In this document: one piece after another, positions 50,807 to 59,842 of the stretch
How the letters are laid out: every line of letters starts with the position of its first letter
Numbering within the stretch: position 1 is the first letter of the stretch
NCBI GenBank assembly: GCA_934573935.1
Contig: CAKTMO010000001.1
Span: forward strand, 124,001 to 188,000
Source of the DNA: an uncultured Oscillospiraceae bacterium
GTDB taxonomy: Bacteria > Bacillota > Clostridia > Oscillospirales > Oscillospiraceae
DNA length: 64,000 nucleotides
Reading direction: 5' to 3'
Position numbers and translations under genes: made by a program
Notes under the pieces: generated by a model
The model's database searches: none
What the model was told of the DNA's origin: nothing
Seen by the model: the letters and a program-made list of their open reading frames with translations, nothing else

Positions 50807-52177
50807 ATGTATAACGACGAATTTGATCGTTTCCACAACGGCCAGTATCACTACGACCGCAACAGCAACCTACCCGCCGACGACTATCAACCCGCAGGCG
50901 CCGCCCCCAGCCCCGAGGAGCCCCGACACACGAAGAAGTCCGGTTTCTTCCAGACCACGGCGGCAAAGATCGTGGCCATCGTGCTGGCCTGCGCCATCAT
51001 CGGCACCGGCTGCGGCTTCGGCGGTGCGGCCCTGTACCGCAGCGCCAGCCGCCAGAATGTCGTCGTCCAGCAGTCCAGCCGCGAGCCTGTCACCGTGTCG
51101 GTGAAGCAGGTGGACGGCCAGACCAAGATGGAGCCCGCCGAGGTCTATGCCTCCACGGTGAACTCGGTGGTGTCCATCAACACCACCGCCGCCAGCGGCA
51201 CCAACATCTTCGGCCAAACCGTGGAGACCGCCAGCGCAGGCAGCGGCTTTATCTACAGCCAGGATGGCTATATCGTCACCAACTACCACGTGGTGAAGGA
51301 CGCCACCTCTGTAAAGGTCACCCTGTACAACGGCGAAACCTATGACGCCACCGTCATCGGCGGCGACAGCGACTACGATGTGGCTGTCATCAAGATCGAC
51401 GCCGCCGGTCTGACCCCCGTTACCCTGGGCAACAGCGCCGACGTGAATGTGGGCGACACGGTCCTTGCCATCGGCAACCCCCTGGGCGAGCTGACTTTCT
51501 CCATGAGCCAGGGTATCGTCTCCTGCTGTGACCGTGCCATCAACGTGGACGGCACCCCCTTCAACATGATCCAGGTGGACGCCTCCATCAACCCCGGCAA
51601 CTCCGGCGGCCCGCTGGTGAATCTGTACGGCGAGGTGGTGGGCATCGTCTCCGCCAAATACTCCAGCTATTCCAACACCAGCGTGGAGGGTCTGGGCTTT
51701 GCCATCCCCATCAGCGACGTGCAGGCCATCATCACCGACATCATTGAAAACGGCCAGGTGACCGGCAAGGCGTATCTGGCCATCAAGGCAGGCACCATGA
51801 CCGAGCAGATGGCGGCCCAGTATAACATCGGCATCACTGAGGGCGTGTTCGTCTACTCCACCGAGAGCGGCGGCGCCGGTGAGCGGGCCGGTCTGCAGCT
51901 GGGCGACGTGATCACCAAGCTGAATGACACCGACATCACCTCTATGACCGACCTGTCCCGCGCCAAGAAGACCTTTAAGGTGGGCGACACCGTCACCCTG
52001 ACGGTGTACCGCAACGGCCAGTATATCACGCTGGAGCTGACCTTTGACGAGCAGCCCCAGACCACCGGCGAGGACACCGCCCAGAACGGCAGCCAGAACG
52101 ACCAGCAGCAGGGCGGCCAGAACTATCCCGACATGTTCCGCGACTTCTATAACTACTACTTCGGTCAGGGCAACTGA
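50807..52177 (+). CDS. htrA: HtrA/DegP-like membrane-anchored serine protease
   Basis: The protein has 456 residues behind an AAGGAGG site. A cytosolic tail of about 50 residues is followed by one membrane helix (about 52-77). The trypsin-like domain has the triad H161 (TNYHVV), D191 (SDYDVAV) and S266 (NPGNSGGP). A single PDZ domain lies at about 325-425 (GLQLGDVITKLNDTDI), and the tail is rich in Q, N and G. It degrades misfolded proteins outside the membrane. Monocistronic with its own terminator. Confidence 0.95.
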   Translation: MYNDEFDRFHNGQYHYDRNSNLPADDYQPAGAAPSPEEPRHTKKSGFFQTTAAKIVAIVLACAIIGTGCGFGGAALYRSASRQNVVVQQSSREPVTVSVKQVDGQTKMEPAEVYASTVNSVVSINTTAASGTNIFGQTVETASAGSGFIYSQDGYIVTNYHVVKDATSVKVTLYNGETYDATVIGGDSDYDVAVIKIDAAGLTPVTLGNSADVNVGDTVLAIGNPLGELTFSMSQGIVSCCDRAINVDGTPFNMIQVDASINPGNSGGPLVNLYGEVVGIVSAKYSSYSNTSVEGLGFAIPISDVQAIITDIIENGQVTGKAYLAIKAGTMTEQMAAQYNIGITEGVFVYSTESGGAGERAGLQLGDVITKLNDTDITSMTDLSRAKKTFKVGDTVTLTVYRNGQYITLELTFDEQPQTTGEDTAQNGSQNDQQQGGQNYPDMFRDFYNYYFGQGN

Positions 52178-52198
52178 TCCCGTCTTGACCCCGCATCC

Positions 52199-52230
52199 TC
52201 CGGAGGGCATTTGCCCTCCGGATTTCTTTT
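52199..52230 (+). terminator. Terminator after htrA
   Basis: TCCGGAGGGC, loop ATTT, GCCCTCCGGA followed by TTTCTTTT. Confidence 0.85.
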
Positions 52231-52390
52231 CCAAAACTGGGAACCTTTTCTCATTGGTCGCCGTCTTAGAGACAGAACGGAATGAGAAATGAGGCCTCAC
52301 ACTCCTTCTGTCCATCGATCACGCACACACCCTCCCCCCTTCGGCGGAGCGGTGCGGCGAATATGGATCCTACACAAAGGAGTTTTTGTC

Positions 52391-53752
52391 CTGAAAAAGA
52401 AAATCATCAGCGCACTGTTATGCCTGGTTATGGCGCTCTCCCTGTTTACCACCGCATTTGCCAGTGACGCGCTGCCCACGGCAGATCCCCAGAAGACCGC
52501 CCCGCAGACGGGGACCCTGACTATCGAAAAAACCATAGAGGGCGTTACGCCGGCGGGGGACTGGACCTTTGCCTTTACCATCAAGAGCACCGACGCGGCC
52601 GTGGCGGACCAGACGGTCCAGGTCATGGTAAAAAAGGGCAAAACCACCGGCAAGGCTGAGGTCAAGGATCTGCCCTTCGGCGCGTATACGGTCACCGAGG
52701 AGCTCTCCTCCGCCAAGGTGGACGGCTATGCCCTGACCGCAGGTGCGGCCCAGAGCATCGCGCTGACCCAGGCAAACCCCTCGGCCATTGCCCGCTTCAC
52801 CAACAGCTATGAAAAGCAGTACAGTCTGGATGTGAACGTCGTCAAAAACGTGGTGAAGGCCGATACCAGCGATGCACCCGCCGACGCGGCATTCGACTTC
52901 AAGGCCTACTGCGACAACAAGGAGGTCGGCACGCTGACCCTGAAGACCACCGCCCCCGGCCGTTATGAGGGCAAGCTGCCCATCGCCCTGACCGCCAGCC
53001 AGCTGAAGAACTCCTCCGCCCAGCTGACGATCCAGGAGGTCAACAGCGGCGCCGCCGGTTGGAAGTACGACGGCGCTGCCTACACTCTGACGGTGGCGGT
53101 GGTGAACGATCAGCTGCAGATCAGGAGCATCACCGCAGACGGCAAGAGCTATGACGCCGCCAAGGCGCTGGCGTTCACCGGCACCTACGATTTTCGCGCC
53201 AATGAGCGTTATCTGAACATCAACCTTACCAAGAGCGTCATTCAGGAGAAAAACAGCACCGCGCCCGACGCGGCGGGCTTCGTGTTCAAGGCCTATCTGA
53301 ACAACCAGGTGGTGGGGACGGCCACCATCAAGACCAACGGCGTCAACAGCTATGCCGGAAAGCTGCCGGTCATCCTGACCACGGAGCAGCTGGCCAACGG
53401 CCCCGTGAAGCTGACGGTCAGCGAGGAGAAGGTCAGCGCCTCCGGCTGGACCTCCGACAAGACCGTTTACACCCTGACGGTGGCGCTGGTAAGCGACCAG
53501 CTGCAGATCACCGACATCCGTAAGAGCGGCAGCGACGCCTCCTACGGGCAGGGGGACAAGGCGCTGGAATTCACCAATTCCTATTACATGCACGGCCGCA
53601 CGCCGACGCCCGCCCCCAAGCCGGACGATACCAAAAAGCCCGAATCCCCCAAGACCGGTGACGCAGGTATCCTGCTGTATGCCGCAGCGGCGCTGACCGC
53701 CCTGGGCGGCGGCGTGATGCTGGTCTGCAAAAAACGCCATACCAAGCGCTGA
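52391..53752 (+). CDS. Sortase-anchored surface protein with pilin-like B-type repeats, probable CTG start
   Basis: The likely start is CTG 52391: AAAGGAG ends 8 bases before it, and the frame then reads LKKKIISALLCLVMALSLFT, a textbook signal peptide with cleavage after AFA (residue 24). No ATG, GTG or TTG fits; the upstream in-frame ATG 52289 has no ribosome site. The 453-residue product has an N-terminal SpaA/Cna-B-like domain (TIEKTIEG...YTVTEELSS) and two homologous domains (FDFKAYCDNKEVGTL and FVFKAYLNNQVVGTA). A proline linker leads to SPKTG (residues 419-423), a membrane helix and KKRHTKR. It is displayed on the cell wall. No sortase gene is in the window. Confidence 0.85.
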   Translation: MKKKIISALLCLVMALSLFTTAFASDALPTADPQKTAPQTGTLTIEKTIEGVTPAGDWTFAFTIKSTDAAVADQTVQVMVKKGKTTGKAEVKDLPFGAYTVTEELSSAKVDGYALTAGAAQSIALTQANPSAIARFTNSYEKQYSLDVNVVKNVVKADTSDAPADAAFDFKAYCDNKEVGTLTLKTTAPGRYEGKLPIALTASQLKNSSAQLTIQEVNSGAAGWKYDGAAYTLTVAVVNDQLQIRSITADGKSYDAAKALAFTGTYDFRANERYLNINLTKSVIQEKNSTAPDAAGFVFKAYLNNQVVGTATIKTNGVNSYAGKLPVILTTEQLANGPVKLTVSEEKVSASGWTSDKTVYTLTVALVSDQLQITDIRKSGSDASYGQGDKALEFTNSYYMHGRTPTPAPKPDDTKKPESPKTGDAGILLYAAAALTALGGGVMLVCKKRHTKR

Positions 53753-53774
53753 GCATCCCTCTCCCCTTCACATA

Positions 53775-53815
53775 GGAAGAGCGGTATCCGACTTTGGATA
53801 CCGCTCTTCCCTTTT
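53775..53815 (+). terminator. Terminator after the surface-protein gene
   Basis: GGAAGAGCGGTATCC, 6-base loop, GGATACCGCTCTTCC then CTTTT. Confidence 0.9.
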
Positions 53816-53830
53816 CCTGTCAAAAAAGCC

Positions 53831-53859
53831 TTGTTATTTGCATCTGTATGGTATATAAT
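53831..53859 (+). promoter_or_regulatory. Promoter of the Gls24/fakA operon
   Basis: TTGTTA (53831-53836), 17-base spacer, TATAAT (53854-53859). Confidence 0.75.
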
Positions 53860-53927
53860 ACATGGTATTATGTGATTATTATGCGCATGCGTAATGCCAG
53901 ATACCTCCGAAAGAAAGGAAGGCTGCT

Positions 53928-54281
53928 ATGATAAAGATCAACAGTGAACACGGGGATATCACTATCTCCAACGCGGTGTTCACCACCATCACCGGCGCCG
54001 CCGCCACCAACTGCTTCGGCGTCAAGGGCATGGCCTACCGCTCCATGACGGACGGCCTTGTCCATCTGCTGCGCCCCGAGGCTATGAGCAAGGGCGTAAA
54101 GGTCACCTATAACGACGACAACACTGTGTCCATTGAGCTGCATATCATGGTGGACGCGGGGGTCAACATCGCCACCGTCTGCCGCGCCATTATGAGCGAG
54201 GTCAAGTATGTGGTCACCTGCAACACCGGTGTGGAGGTACGGGACGTGAACGTCTGCGTGGACTCCGTCAGTAAAAGCTAA
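53928..54281 (+). CDS. Asp23/Gls24-family envelope stress protein
   Basis: The protein has 117 residues with AGAAAGGAAGG upstream. The pattern GDITISNAVFTTITGAAATNCFGVKGM and the later VDAGVNIATVCRAIMSEVKY is the Gls24 fold (the YloU branch). Members polymerise at the membrane or help cell-envelope homeostasis. Its position 17 bases before the FakA gene is the conserved yloU-yloV pairing in Firmicutes. Confidence 0.92.
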   Translation: MIKINSEHGDITISNAVFTTITGAAATNCFGVKGMAYRSMTDGLVHLLRPEAMSKGVKVTYNDDNTVSIELHIMVDAGVNIATVCRAIMSEVKYVVTCNTGVEVRDVNVCVDSVSKS

Positions 54282-54298
54282 GGGAGGATCACTGCAAG

Positions 54299-55972
54299 AT
54301 GATAGATAAGATCAACGGCGCCGCCTTCAAGGATATGGTGCTGTTCGGCGCGGCCTGCATTGCCGGACAAAAGCAGGCCATCAACGACCTGAACGTTTTT
54401 CCCGTGCCTGACGGCGACACCGGCACCAACATGCATCTGACCATCCAGACCGCCTGCGCCGAGCTGAAAAAGGCCGAGCCCGCCACCATCGACGAGGCCG
54501 CCAAGATCACGGCCCGGGGCCTGCTGCGGGGCGCACGGGGCAACTCCGGCGTGATCCTGTCCCTGCTGTTCCGCGGCATGTCCAAGTCCTTTAAGGATCT
54601 GGCCGAGGCGGACGGCGCGGCGCTGGCCGCCGCCATGCAGGAGGGTGTGGCCACCGCCTACGGCGCGGTGATGAAGCCCGCCGAGGGCACGGTGCTGACT
54701 GTGTCCCGTCTGGCCGCTCAGCGGGCCGCCGAGGCCGCCCAGGAGAACAACTGCGTGGAGTTCGTGCTGGAGGAGGCCATCCGCGCCGGCGAGGTGACGC
54801 TGGCCGAAACGGTGGAGATGAACCCCGTGCTGAAGAAGGCCGGTGTGGTAGACGCCGGCGGCAAGGGCTATCTGATCATTCTGGACGGCATGCTGCGCTG
54901 CCTGCGGGGCGAGGCCATCCCCGAGGTGGCCGAGGAGGCCGAGGTCAAGGAAAAAGCCGACTTCGCCGCCCTGGAAGATGAGATCACCTTTACCTTTGAT
55001 ACCGTGTTTATCGTCCGCAAGACTATGGGCGAGAAGTCCCTGGAGCCCCTGCGGGCCTATCTGGACAGCATCGGCGACAGCCTGGTGATCGGCGAGGACG
55101 ACGAGTGCTTCAAGGTTCACGTCCACACCGACATCCCCGGCCACGCCCTGACGGAAGCCCAGAAGTACGGCACGCTGGAGCTGGCCAAGATCGAGAACAT
55201 GCGCACCCAGCGGGATGATCTGGCGGCAGGCCGCGAGGCCCACAGCACCGACGATCTGGATGCCGTGGAGGCGGAACTGGAGGCACAGGAGAACGCCGTG
55301 GCTCCTGCCGAGAAGCCCTTTGGCTTTGTGGCTGTGTGCGCGGGGCAGGGACTGGCGGACACCTTCCGCGCCCTGGGCGTGGACACCATCGTGTCCGGCG
55401 GCCAGACCATGAACCCCTCCACCGAGGCCATTCTCAAAGAGGTCAACCGCACCCCCAGCGAGGTGGTGTTCATCCTGCCCAACAACAAGAATATCATCAT
55501 GGCCGCCCAGCAGTGCGAGGGCCTGACGGAGAAGCAGATCATCGTCATCCCCACCGCCACCGTGCCCCAGGGCATCACCGCCATGATGAGCTTCGATCCC
55601 GACGAAACGGATCCCCAGACCATTGCCCAGGCCATGGTGGCCGCCGCCCAGACGGTGTCCACCGCCCAGATCACCTATGCCGCCCGCAATTCCGACTTTG
55701 ACGGCTTCGCCATCAACGAGGGCGACTATCTGGCCCTGCTGGACGGCAAGCTGTTCGGCACCAGCCGCAGCATGGACGAGCTGCTGGAGAAGCTGAGCCA
55801 GCACGCCGCCGAGGCCGGTGCGGAATACATCAACATCTACACCGGCGAGGATGTGTCCGAGGGCGAGGGCGCCAAGACCGAGGCCCTGTTCGCCCAGCGC
55901 TGCCCCGACGCGGAGGTAGCCGCCATCCCCGGCGGACAGAGCGTGTATTTCTATATTATTTCTATCGAATAA
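54299..55972 (+). CDS. fakA: DAK2-domain fatty-acid kinase FakA (YloV)
   Basis: The protein has 557 residues. The N-terminal Dhal/DAK2 kinase domain has FPVPDGDTGTNMH (residues 32-44) binding the two magnesium ions and ATP, and GARGNSGVILS; a middle domain and a C-terminal DegV-like region follow. With a separate FakB lipid-binding protein it phosphorylates fatty acids for phospholipid synthesis. No fakB gene is in the window. The start at ATG 54299 follows GGGAGG. It ends in a clear terminator. Confidence 0.93.
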   Translation: MIDKINGAAFKDMVLFGAACIAGQKQAINDLNVFPVPDGDTGTNMHLTIQTACAELKKAEPATIDEAAKITARGLLRGARGNSGVILSLLFRGMSKSFKDLAEADGAALAAAMQEGVATAYGAVMKPAEGTVLTVSRLAAQRAAEAAQENNCVEFVLEEAIRAGEVTLAETVEMNPVLKKAGVVDAGGKGYLIILDGMLRCLRGEAIPEVAEEAEVKEKADFAALEDEITFTFDTVFIVRKTMGEKSLEPLRAYLDSIGDSLVIGEDDECFKVHVHTDIPGHALTEAQKYGTLELAKIENMRTQRDDLAAGREAHSTDDLDAVEAELEAQENAVAPAEKPFGFVAVCAGQGLADTFRALGVDTIVSGGQTMNPSTEAILKEVNRTPSEVVFILPNNKNIIMAAQQCEGLTEKQIIVIPTATVPQGITAMMSFDPDETDPQTIAQAMVAAAQTVSTAQITYAARNSDFDGFAINEGDYLALLDGKLFGTSRSMDELLEKLSQHAAEAGAEYINIYTGEDVSEGEGAKTEALFAQRCPDAEVAAIPGGQSVYFYIISIE

Positions 55973-55973
55973 G

Positions 55974-55998
55974 AAAAGGAGGGCAAAGCCCTCCTTTT
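55974..55998 (+). terminator. Terminator after fakA
   Basis: AAAAGGAGGGC, loop AAA, GCCCTCCTTTT then T and G. Confidence 0.9.
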
Positions 55999-56029
55999 TG
56001 TTATTTTATCATGCGTTATGGCAAACAGT

Positions 56030-56694
56030 GCGTAGGGGCCGACGACTCTGTCGACTCTGTCGGCCCGCACAGATATTTCGCGCTCCGGCGCGACCTACTT
56101 TTGCCAATAGCGGCAAAAGTAGGCAAAAACGCCAGAAGGAACCTCCGGTTCCTTCACCTCCGGGCGCGCTATACGTTGTGCGAATTTGTCAGTTTTTACC
56201 ACACGTTCACGCAAGCTTTTCTTTTTCGCATCGTCAAAAGGATCATCTCTGCTCCTGCGCCGCTGCCGCTGAATGGTACAGAGAAGGACATTGTGCGCCT
56301 GTCGAGCGGCGGGGTGTGGGCACCCCGCCCTACGGCCGACCGCCGATAGAATTTCATAGGGCGCGATGCCCACGCAGTGGAGCGAAGCGGAACAAGTACT
56401 CTTGGGGTGCATCGCGCCGCCGTACAACGCTTTTCTCTCTACCGTCGCACCGCATCAGCGGCAGCGGCGCAAGAAGGAAGTCAATGCGTCATACGTACTG
56501 ATAATAACCACCATGTCCTGCGAACGCGCTGTATAAGGCATCATATGGGTAAAAGGTATAGCGCGGGCGGATTCTTAAACCGCAGGGTTAAGTGGCGTTT
56601 TTGGGCACTTTTGCCGCCATGGGCAAAAGTGCCTCGTGGCCGGAGCCACGAAACTCTCCCCTCGCGCCCACAGGACGAAGCATGACTTTACCAC
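56030..56694. repeat. Large repeat-bearing intergenic region
   Basis: No credible gene is visible in about 700 bases. It holds a GACTCTGTCG tandem duplication in a dispersed hairpin (56030-56068), a CTACTTTTGCC/GGCAAAAGTAG palindrome (56093-56117), a GGGG/CCCC-CCTACGG hairpin (56305-56335), the element shared with 44776-44809 (56377-56410), and a second related palindrome GGCACTTTTGCC/GGCAAAAGTGCC (56603-56633). Several ORFs here are formed by these repeats and look spurious. Confidence 0.7.
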
Positions 56695-56722
56695 GAAAAA
56701 AGCCGCTGCTCTCGCAGCGGCT
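56695..56722 (-). terminator. Terminator after proS
   Basis: On the minus strand AGCCGCTGC, loop GAGA, GCAGCGGCT followed by six T. Confidence 0.9.
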
Positions 56723-56737
56723 CTTTCTTATTATCGC

Positions 56738-58177
56738 TTAATACGCCACGCCCCAGTAGATGTCTGTGGTGGCGGGTTTGCCGCACATGACGCACTTGCC
56801 GGTGGTGCCGGACTGCACCAGCGGCATGCAGCGGCTGGACACGCCGGCCTTCTCCTTCATGGCCAGCTCGCACTCCAGGCTGCCGCACCATTTGGTGCGG
56901 GCCAGGCCGCCCTTGCCGTCGGCCATGGCCTTGACTTCCTGCCAGTCGGTCATGTCGAAGGTGTTTTCCTCCAGATTCTTCGCGGCCATGTTGTACAGGT
57001 TGTCGTGGACCTCCTGCAGCAGACCCTTGACGGCGTCCTCCAGGCCCTCCAGCGGCACGAAGGTCTTTTCGCCGGTGTCGCGGCGGGCCACGCAGCACTG
57101 CTGCTTCTCCATATCCTTGGGGCCGATCTCCACACGCAGGGGCACGCCCTTCATCTCATACTGGGCAAACTTCCAGCCAGCAGACTGGTCGCTGTCGTCC
57201 ATGGTCACGCGGAGGCCCGCGGCGGTCAGGCGATCCTTCAGGGCCGCGGCGGCGTCCAGCACGCCGGGCTTATGCTGGGCAATGGGGATCACCACCACCT
57301 GGGTGGGGGCGATGACGGGGGGCAGCACCAGACCGTGATTGTCGCTGTGGGTCATGATGACCGCGCCGATCAGGCGGGTCGAGCTGCCCCAGCTGGTCTG
57401 GAAGGGGTATTGCAGGGTATTGTCACGGCCGGTGAAGGTCACGTCATAGGCGCGGGAGAACTTGTCGCCGAAGAAATGGCTGGTGCCGGACTGGAGGGAC
57501 TTGTGATCCTTCATCATGGCCTCGATGGTATAGGTGGCCTCGGCGCCGGCAAACTTCTCCTTATCGGTCTTGCGGCCCTTCACCACGGGCATGGCCAGGG
57601 CGTTCTTGCACACGTCGGCATAGCAGTTCAGCTGCTGCTCCGTCTCGGCCATGGCCTCCTCGGCGGTCTCGTGGATGGTGTGGCCCTCCTGCCACCAGAA
57701 TTCGCGGCTGCGCAGGAAGGGACGGGTGGTCTTTTCCCAGCGGATGACGCTGCACCACTGGTTGTACAGCATGGGCAGCTCACGCCAGCTGTGGAGCACG
57801 TGGGACCAGTGGTCGCAGAACATGGTCTCGGAGGTGGGGCGGAAGGCCAGACGCTCCTCCAGCTTCTCGCTGCCGCCGTGGGTGATCCAGGCCACCTCGG
57901 GGGCGAAGCCCTGCACCAGCTCGCCCTCCTTCTTCAGCAGGCTCTCTGGGATCAGCACGGGCATGGCCACGTTGACGTGGCCGGTCTTTTTGAACTCGTT
58001 ATCCATGTACTTCTGGATATTCTCCCAGATGGCGTAGCCATAGGGGCGCAAGATCAAAAAGCCCTTGACGCTGGCATAGTCCACTAACTCCGCCTTCAGG
58101 CAGATGTCGGTGTACCACTTCGCAAAATCCTCCTCCATGGGCGTGATCGCTTCCACGTTTCTCTGATCCTTAGCCAT
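56738..58177 (-). CDS. proS: Prolyl-tRNA synthetase, archaeal/eukaryotic-like type without insertion domain
   Basis: The protein has 479 residues from ATG 58177 (GAGGTT site). Class-II motifs are visible: FRPTSETMFCDHWSHV, RWEKTTRPFLRSREFWWQEGHT (motif 2) and the C-terminal extension with CGSLECELAMK and CVMCGKPA, a zinc-like site typical of the ProRS type 3. The bacterial editing (INS) domain of about 180 residues is absent. It charges tRNA-Pro. There is no T-box in its short leader. Confidence 0.95.
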   Translation of the reverse strand: MAKDQRNVEAITPMEEDFAKWYTDICLKAELVDYASVKGFLILRPYGYAIWENIQKYMDNEFKKTGHVNVAMPVLIPESLLKKEGELVQGFAPEVAWITHGGSEKLEERLAFRPTSETMFCDHWSHVLHSWRELPMLYNQWCSVIRWEKTTRPFLRSREFWWQEGHTIHETAEEAMAETEQQLNCYADVCKNALAMPVVKGRKTDKEKFAGAEATYTIEAMMKDHKSLQSGTSHFFGDKFSRAYDVTFTGRDNTLQYPFQTSWGSSTRLIGAVIMTHSDNHGLVLPPVIAPTQVVVIPIAQHKPGVLDAAAALKDRLTAAGLRVTMDDSDQSAGWKFAQYEMKGVPLRVEIGPKDMEKQQCCVARRDTGEKTFVPLEGLEDAVKGLLQEVHDNLYNMAAKNLEENTFDMTDWQEVKAMADGKGGLARTKWCGSLECELAMKEKAGVSSRCMPLVQSGTTGKCVMCGKPATTDIYWGVAY

Positions 58178-58226
58178 AAATATAACCTCAATTCCCGCGC
58201 CATGCGCGCGTTGTTCTCGAAATTTT

Positions 58227-58255
58227 ATTGTATCGGCAAACAGGCGATTTGTCAA
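58227..58255 (-). promoter_or_regulatory. proS promoter
   Basis: Minus-strand TTGACA (58255-58250), 17-base spacer, TACAAT (58232-58227). Confidence 0.8.
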
Positions 58256-58292
58256 GATTCTCCGGCGTTTTCCGTGGAAAAGGCGGAGAAAA

Positions 58293-58316
58293 CAGGCGGC
58301 CCGCGGGGGCCGCCTG
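58293..58316 (-). terminator. Terminator after the cysteine desulfidase gene
   Basis: CAGGCGGCCC, loop, GGGCCGCCTG followed on the minus strand by TTTTC, 14 bases past the stop. Confidence 0.8.
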
Positions 58317-58329
58317 TGGGGGCTGTCCT

Positions 58330-59601
58330 TTATTCGGTCATGATCTTCAGGATCACGCGGTCCGTCTCCCGCATGCCCTGGGCCGCCAGGACACCTACGT
58401 GGCGGATGGTGTCCTCCACATCGACGCCCATGATGCCGTGGCCGGGCTGGAAGTTATTGCCGCCCAGGTACATGTTGTAGCCCAGAATGCCGCACTCCAC
58501 GCCCATGGCGATCTTGCTGGCGCAGCTGGCCTTGGCGCCGTCGCAGATGCAGCCGGAGATCATGGCCACCGCGTTTTCCAGCGTGTGGCAGATGCCCTCG
58601 TAGTCCGCGCCCCGCAGCCAGGCGATGCCGCAGCCGGCGCCCACACCGGCGCTGACCGCGCCGCAATAGGCGCTCAGGCGGCCGATGCCGGTCTTCTGGT
58701 GGATGGTGATCAGGTCGCTGAGGCATACGGCCCGCAGGATCTTCTCCTCGTCGGCCCCCATGAGCTTGCCGTAGCGCCACACGGGGACGGAAGCGGTGAT
58801 GCCCTGATTGCCGGAGCCGGAGCAGATGACCACCGGCATCTCGCAGCCGTTCATGCGGGCGTCGGAGCCGGCGGCGGCCCAGGCGCGGGCCTGGGTCTCG
58901 ATATTATCGCTGCTTTGCAGCAGCGTGGAGCCGATATTGGCGCCCCAGCTGTTGCGAAGGCCCTCCTCCGCGATGGCGGTGTTGCAGGCGATCTGGCGGC
59001 CGATCACAGGCTGGATGGCGGAAAGGGGTACGGTTTCGGCATAGGTAAGAATGTCTTTGACGTTGAGAACGCTCTTATCCTGCAGATTGTCCTCCGCGTT
59101 GGCGGTCAAGGGCTTTTCCAGCAGGATCTGCCCGTCCTTTTCGATGTAGATGATGTTGGTGTGGTTGTTGGCCACCCGCACGGCGGCGGTGTGTCCCGCC
59201 CGCTTGCCGTGCAGGAAGATATCCAGCAGGCAGGGCGTTTCGGGGCAGGTGACCTTGATGGGTGTGGCATCCAGATAGCCCTGGATGGCGGCTGCGTCTT
59301 CCTCTGTGACGTTGGCAATAACCTGCAGCTCCGCGTCCGCGTCTCCGGCCACGATGCCCACCGCAATGGCGGCACCGATGCCGCGGCGGCCGTTGGTATT
59401 GGGTACCACCACGGACTTGACGTTCTTCAGGATATTGCCGCTGACCTCGGCCAGCACTTCTTCCGGTCTTCCGCCCAGCACCTCGCGCAGCTTAGCGGCA
59501 CAATACGCGACGGCGATGGGCTCTGTACACCCTGTTGCCAGCAGGAGCTCTTCCTGCAGGATAGCCGTATAGGCGGCTACCGTTTTGTCGTTCAACATCA
59601 T
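58330..59601 (-). CDS. cyuA: L-cysteine desulfidase / UPF0597-family serine dehydratase-like protein
   Basis: The protein has 423 residues from ATG 59601 (AAAGGAG 6 bases upstream). LLATGCTEPIAVAYCAA (residues about 21-37) and VICSGSGNQGITASVPVW are diagnostic for the CyuA/YhaM family, which binds a 4Fe-4S cluster through conserved cysteines (candidates include the Cys in ATGCTEP and those in SGCICDGAKASCASK). It converts L-cysteine to pyruvate, ammonia and H2S; serine is a possible substrate. It is a single gene between proS and the deaminase gene. Confidence 0.92.
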   Translation of the reverse strand: MMLNDKTVAAYTAILQEELLLATGCTEPIAVAYCAAKLREVLGGRPEEVLAEVSGNILKNVKSVVVPNTNGRRGIGAAIAVGIVAGDADAELQVIANVTEEDAAAIQGYLDATPIKVTCPETPCLLDIFLHGKRAGHTAAVRVANNHTNIIYIEKDGQILLEKPLTANAEDNLQDKSVLNVKDILTYAETVPLSAIQPVIGRQIACNTAIAEEGLRNSWGANIGSTLLQSSDNIETQARAWAAAGSDARMNGCEMPVVICSGSGNQGITASVPVWRYGKLMGADEEKILRAVCLSDLITIHQKTGIGRLSAYCGAVSAGVGAGCGIAWLRGADYEGICHTLENAVAMISGCICDGAKASCASKIAMGVECGILGYNMYLGGNNFQPGHGIMGVDVEDTIRHVGVLAAQGMRETDRVILKIMTE

Positions 59602-59713
59602 GACATTCTCCTTTGTATTCTTTTTTCTATAATCAGGCCGTTGGCCGGATAGATGGGATAAAAGGGGGATGCGGGGGGGGGAATAACATATTCTATTGTA
59701 GGGGGATATTTTT

Positions 59714-59828
59714 GCCTCCCTCTGTGAGGGAGGTGTCATGACCGTAGGTCATGACGGAGGGAGAGAATGTAAGCCTTTTATTCTCTCCCCCAGTCACCTT
59801 CGGTGACAGCCCCCTCTCAGAGGGGGCC
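59714..59828. repeat. Composite dispersed repeat with hairpin ends
   Basis: CCTCCC-CTCTGTGA-GGGAGG at the left, GTCATGACC/GGTCATGAC next, then TCACC-TTC-GGTGA and GCCCCCTCT/AGAGGGGGC at the right. The outer arms match the ends of the element at 8996-9163 in reverse order. Confidence 0.75.
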
Positions 59829-59842
59829 TATAAACTTTTTTC

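Noticed and set aside
56095..56427. 110-codon minus-strand open frame between fakA and proS
   Set aside because: It is made largely of dispersed repeat sequence and shows no homology-like features or ribosome site.
58178..58226. T-box upstream of proS
   Set aside because: The leader is only about 45 bases and lacks the T-box core and terminator.
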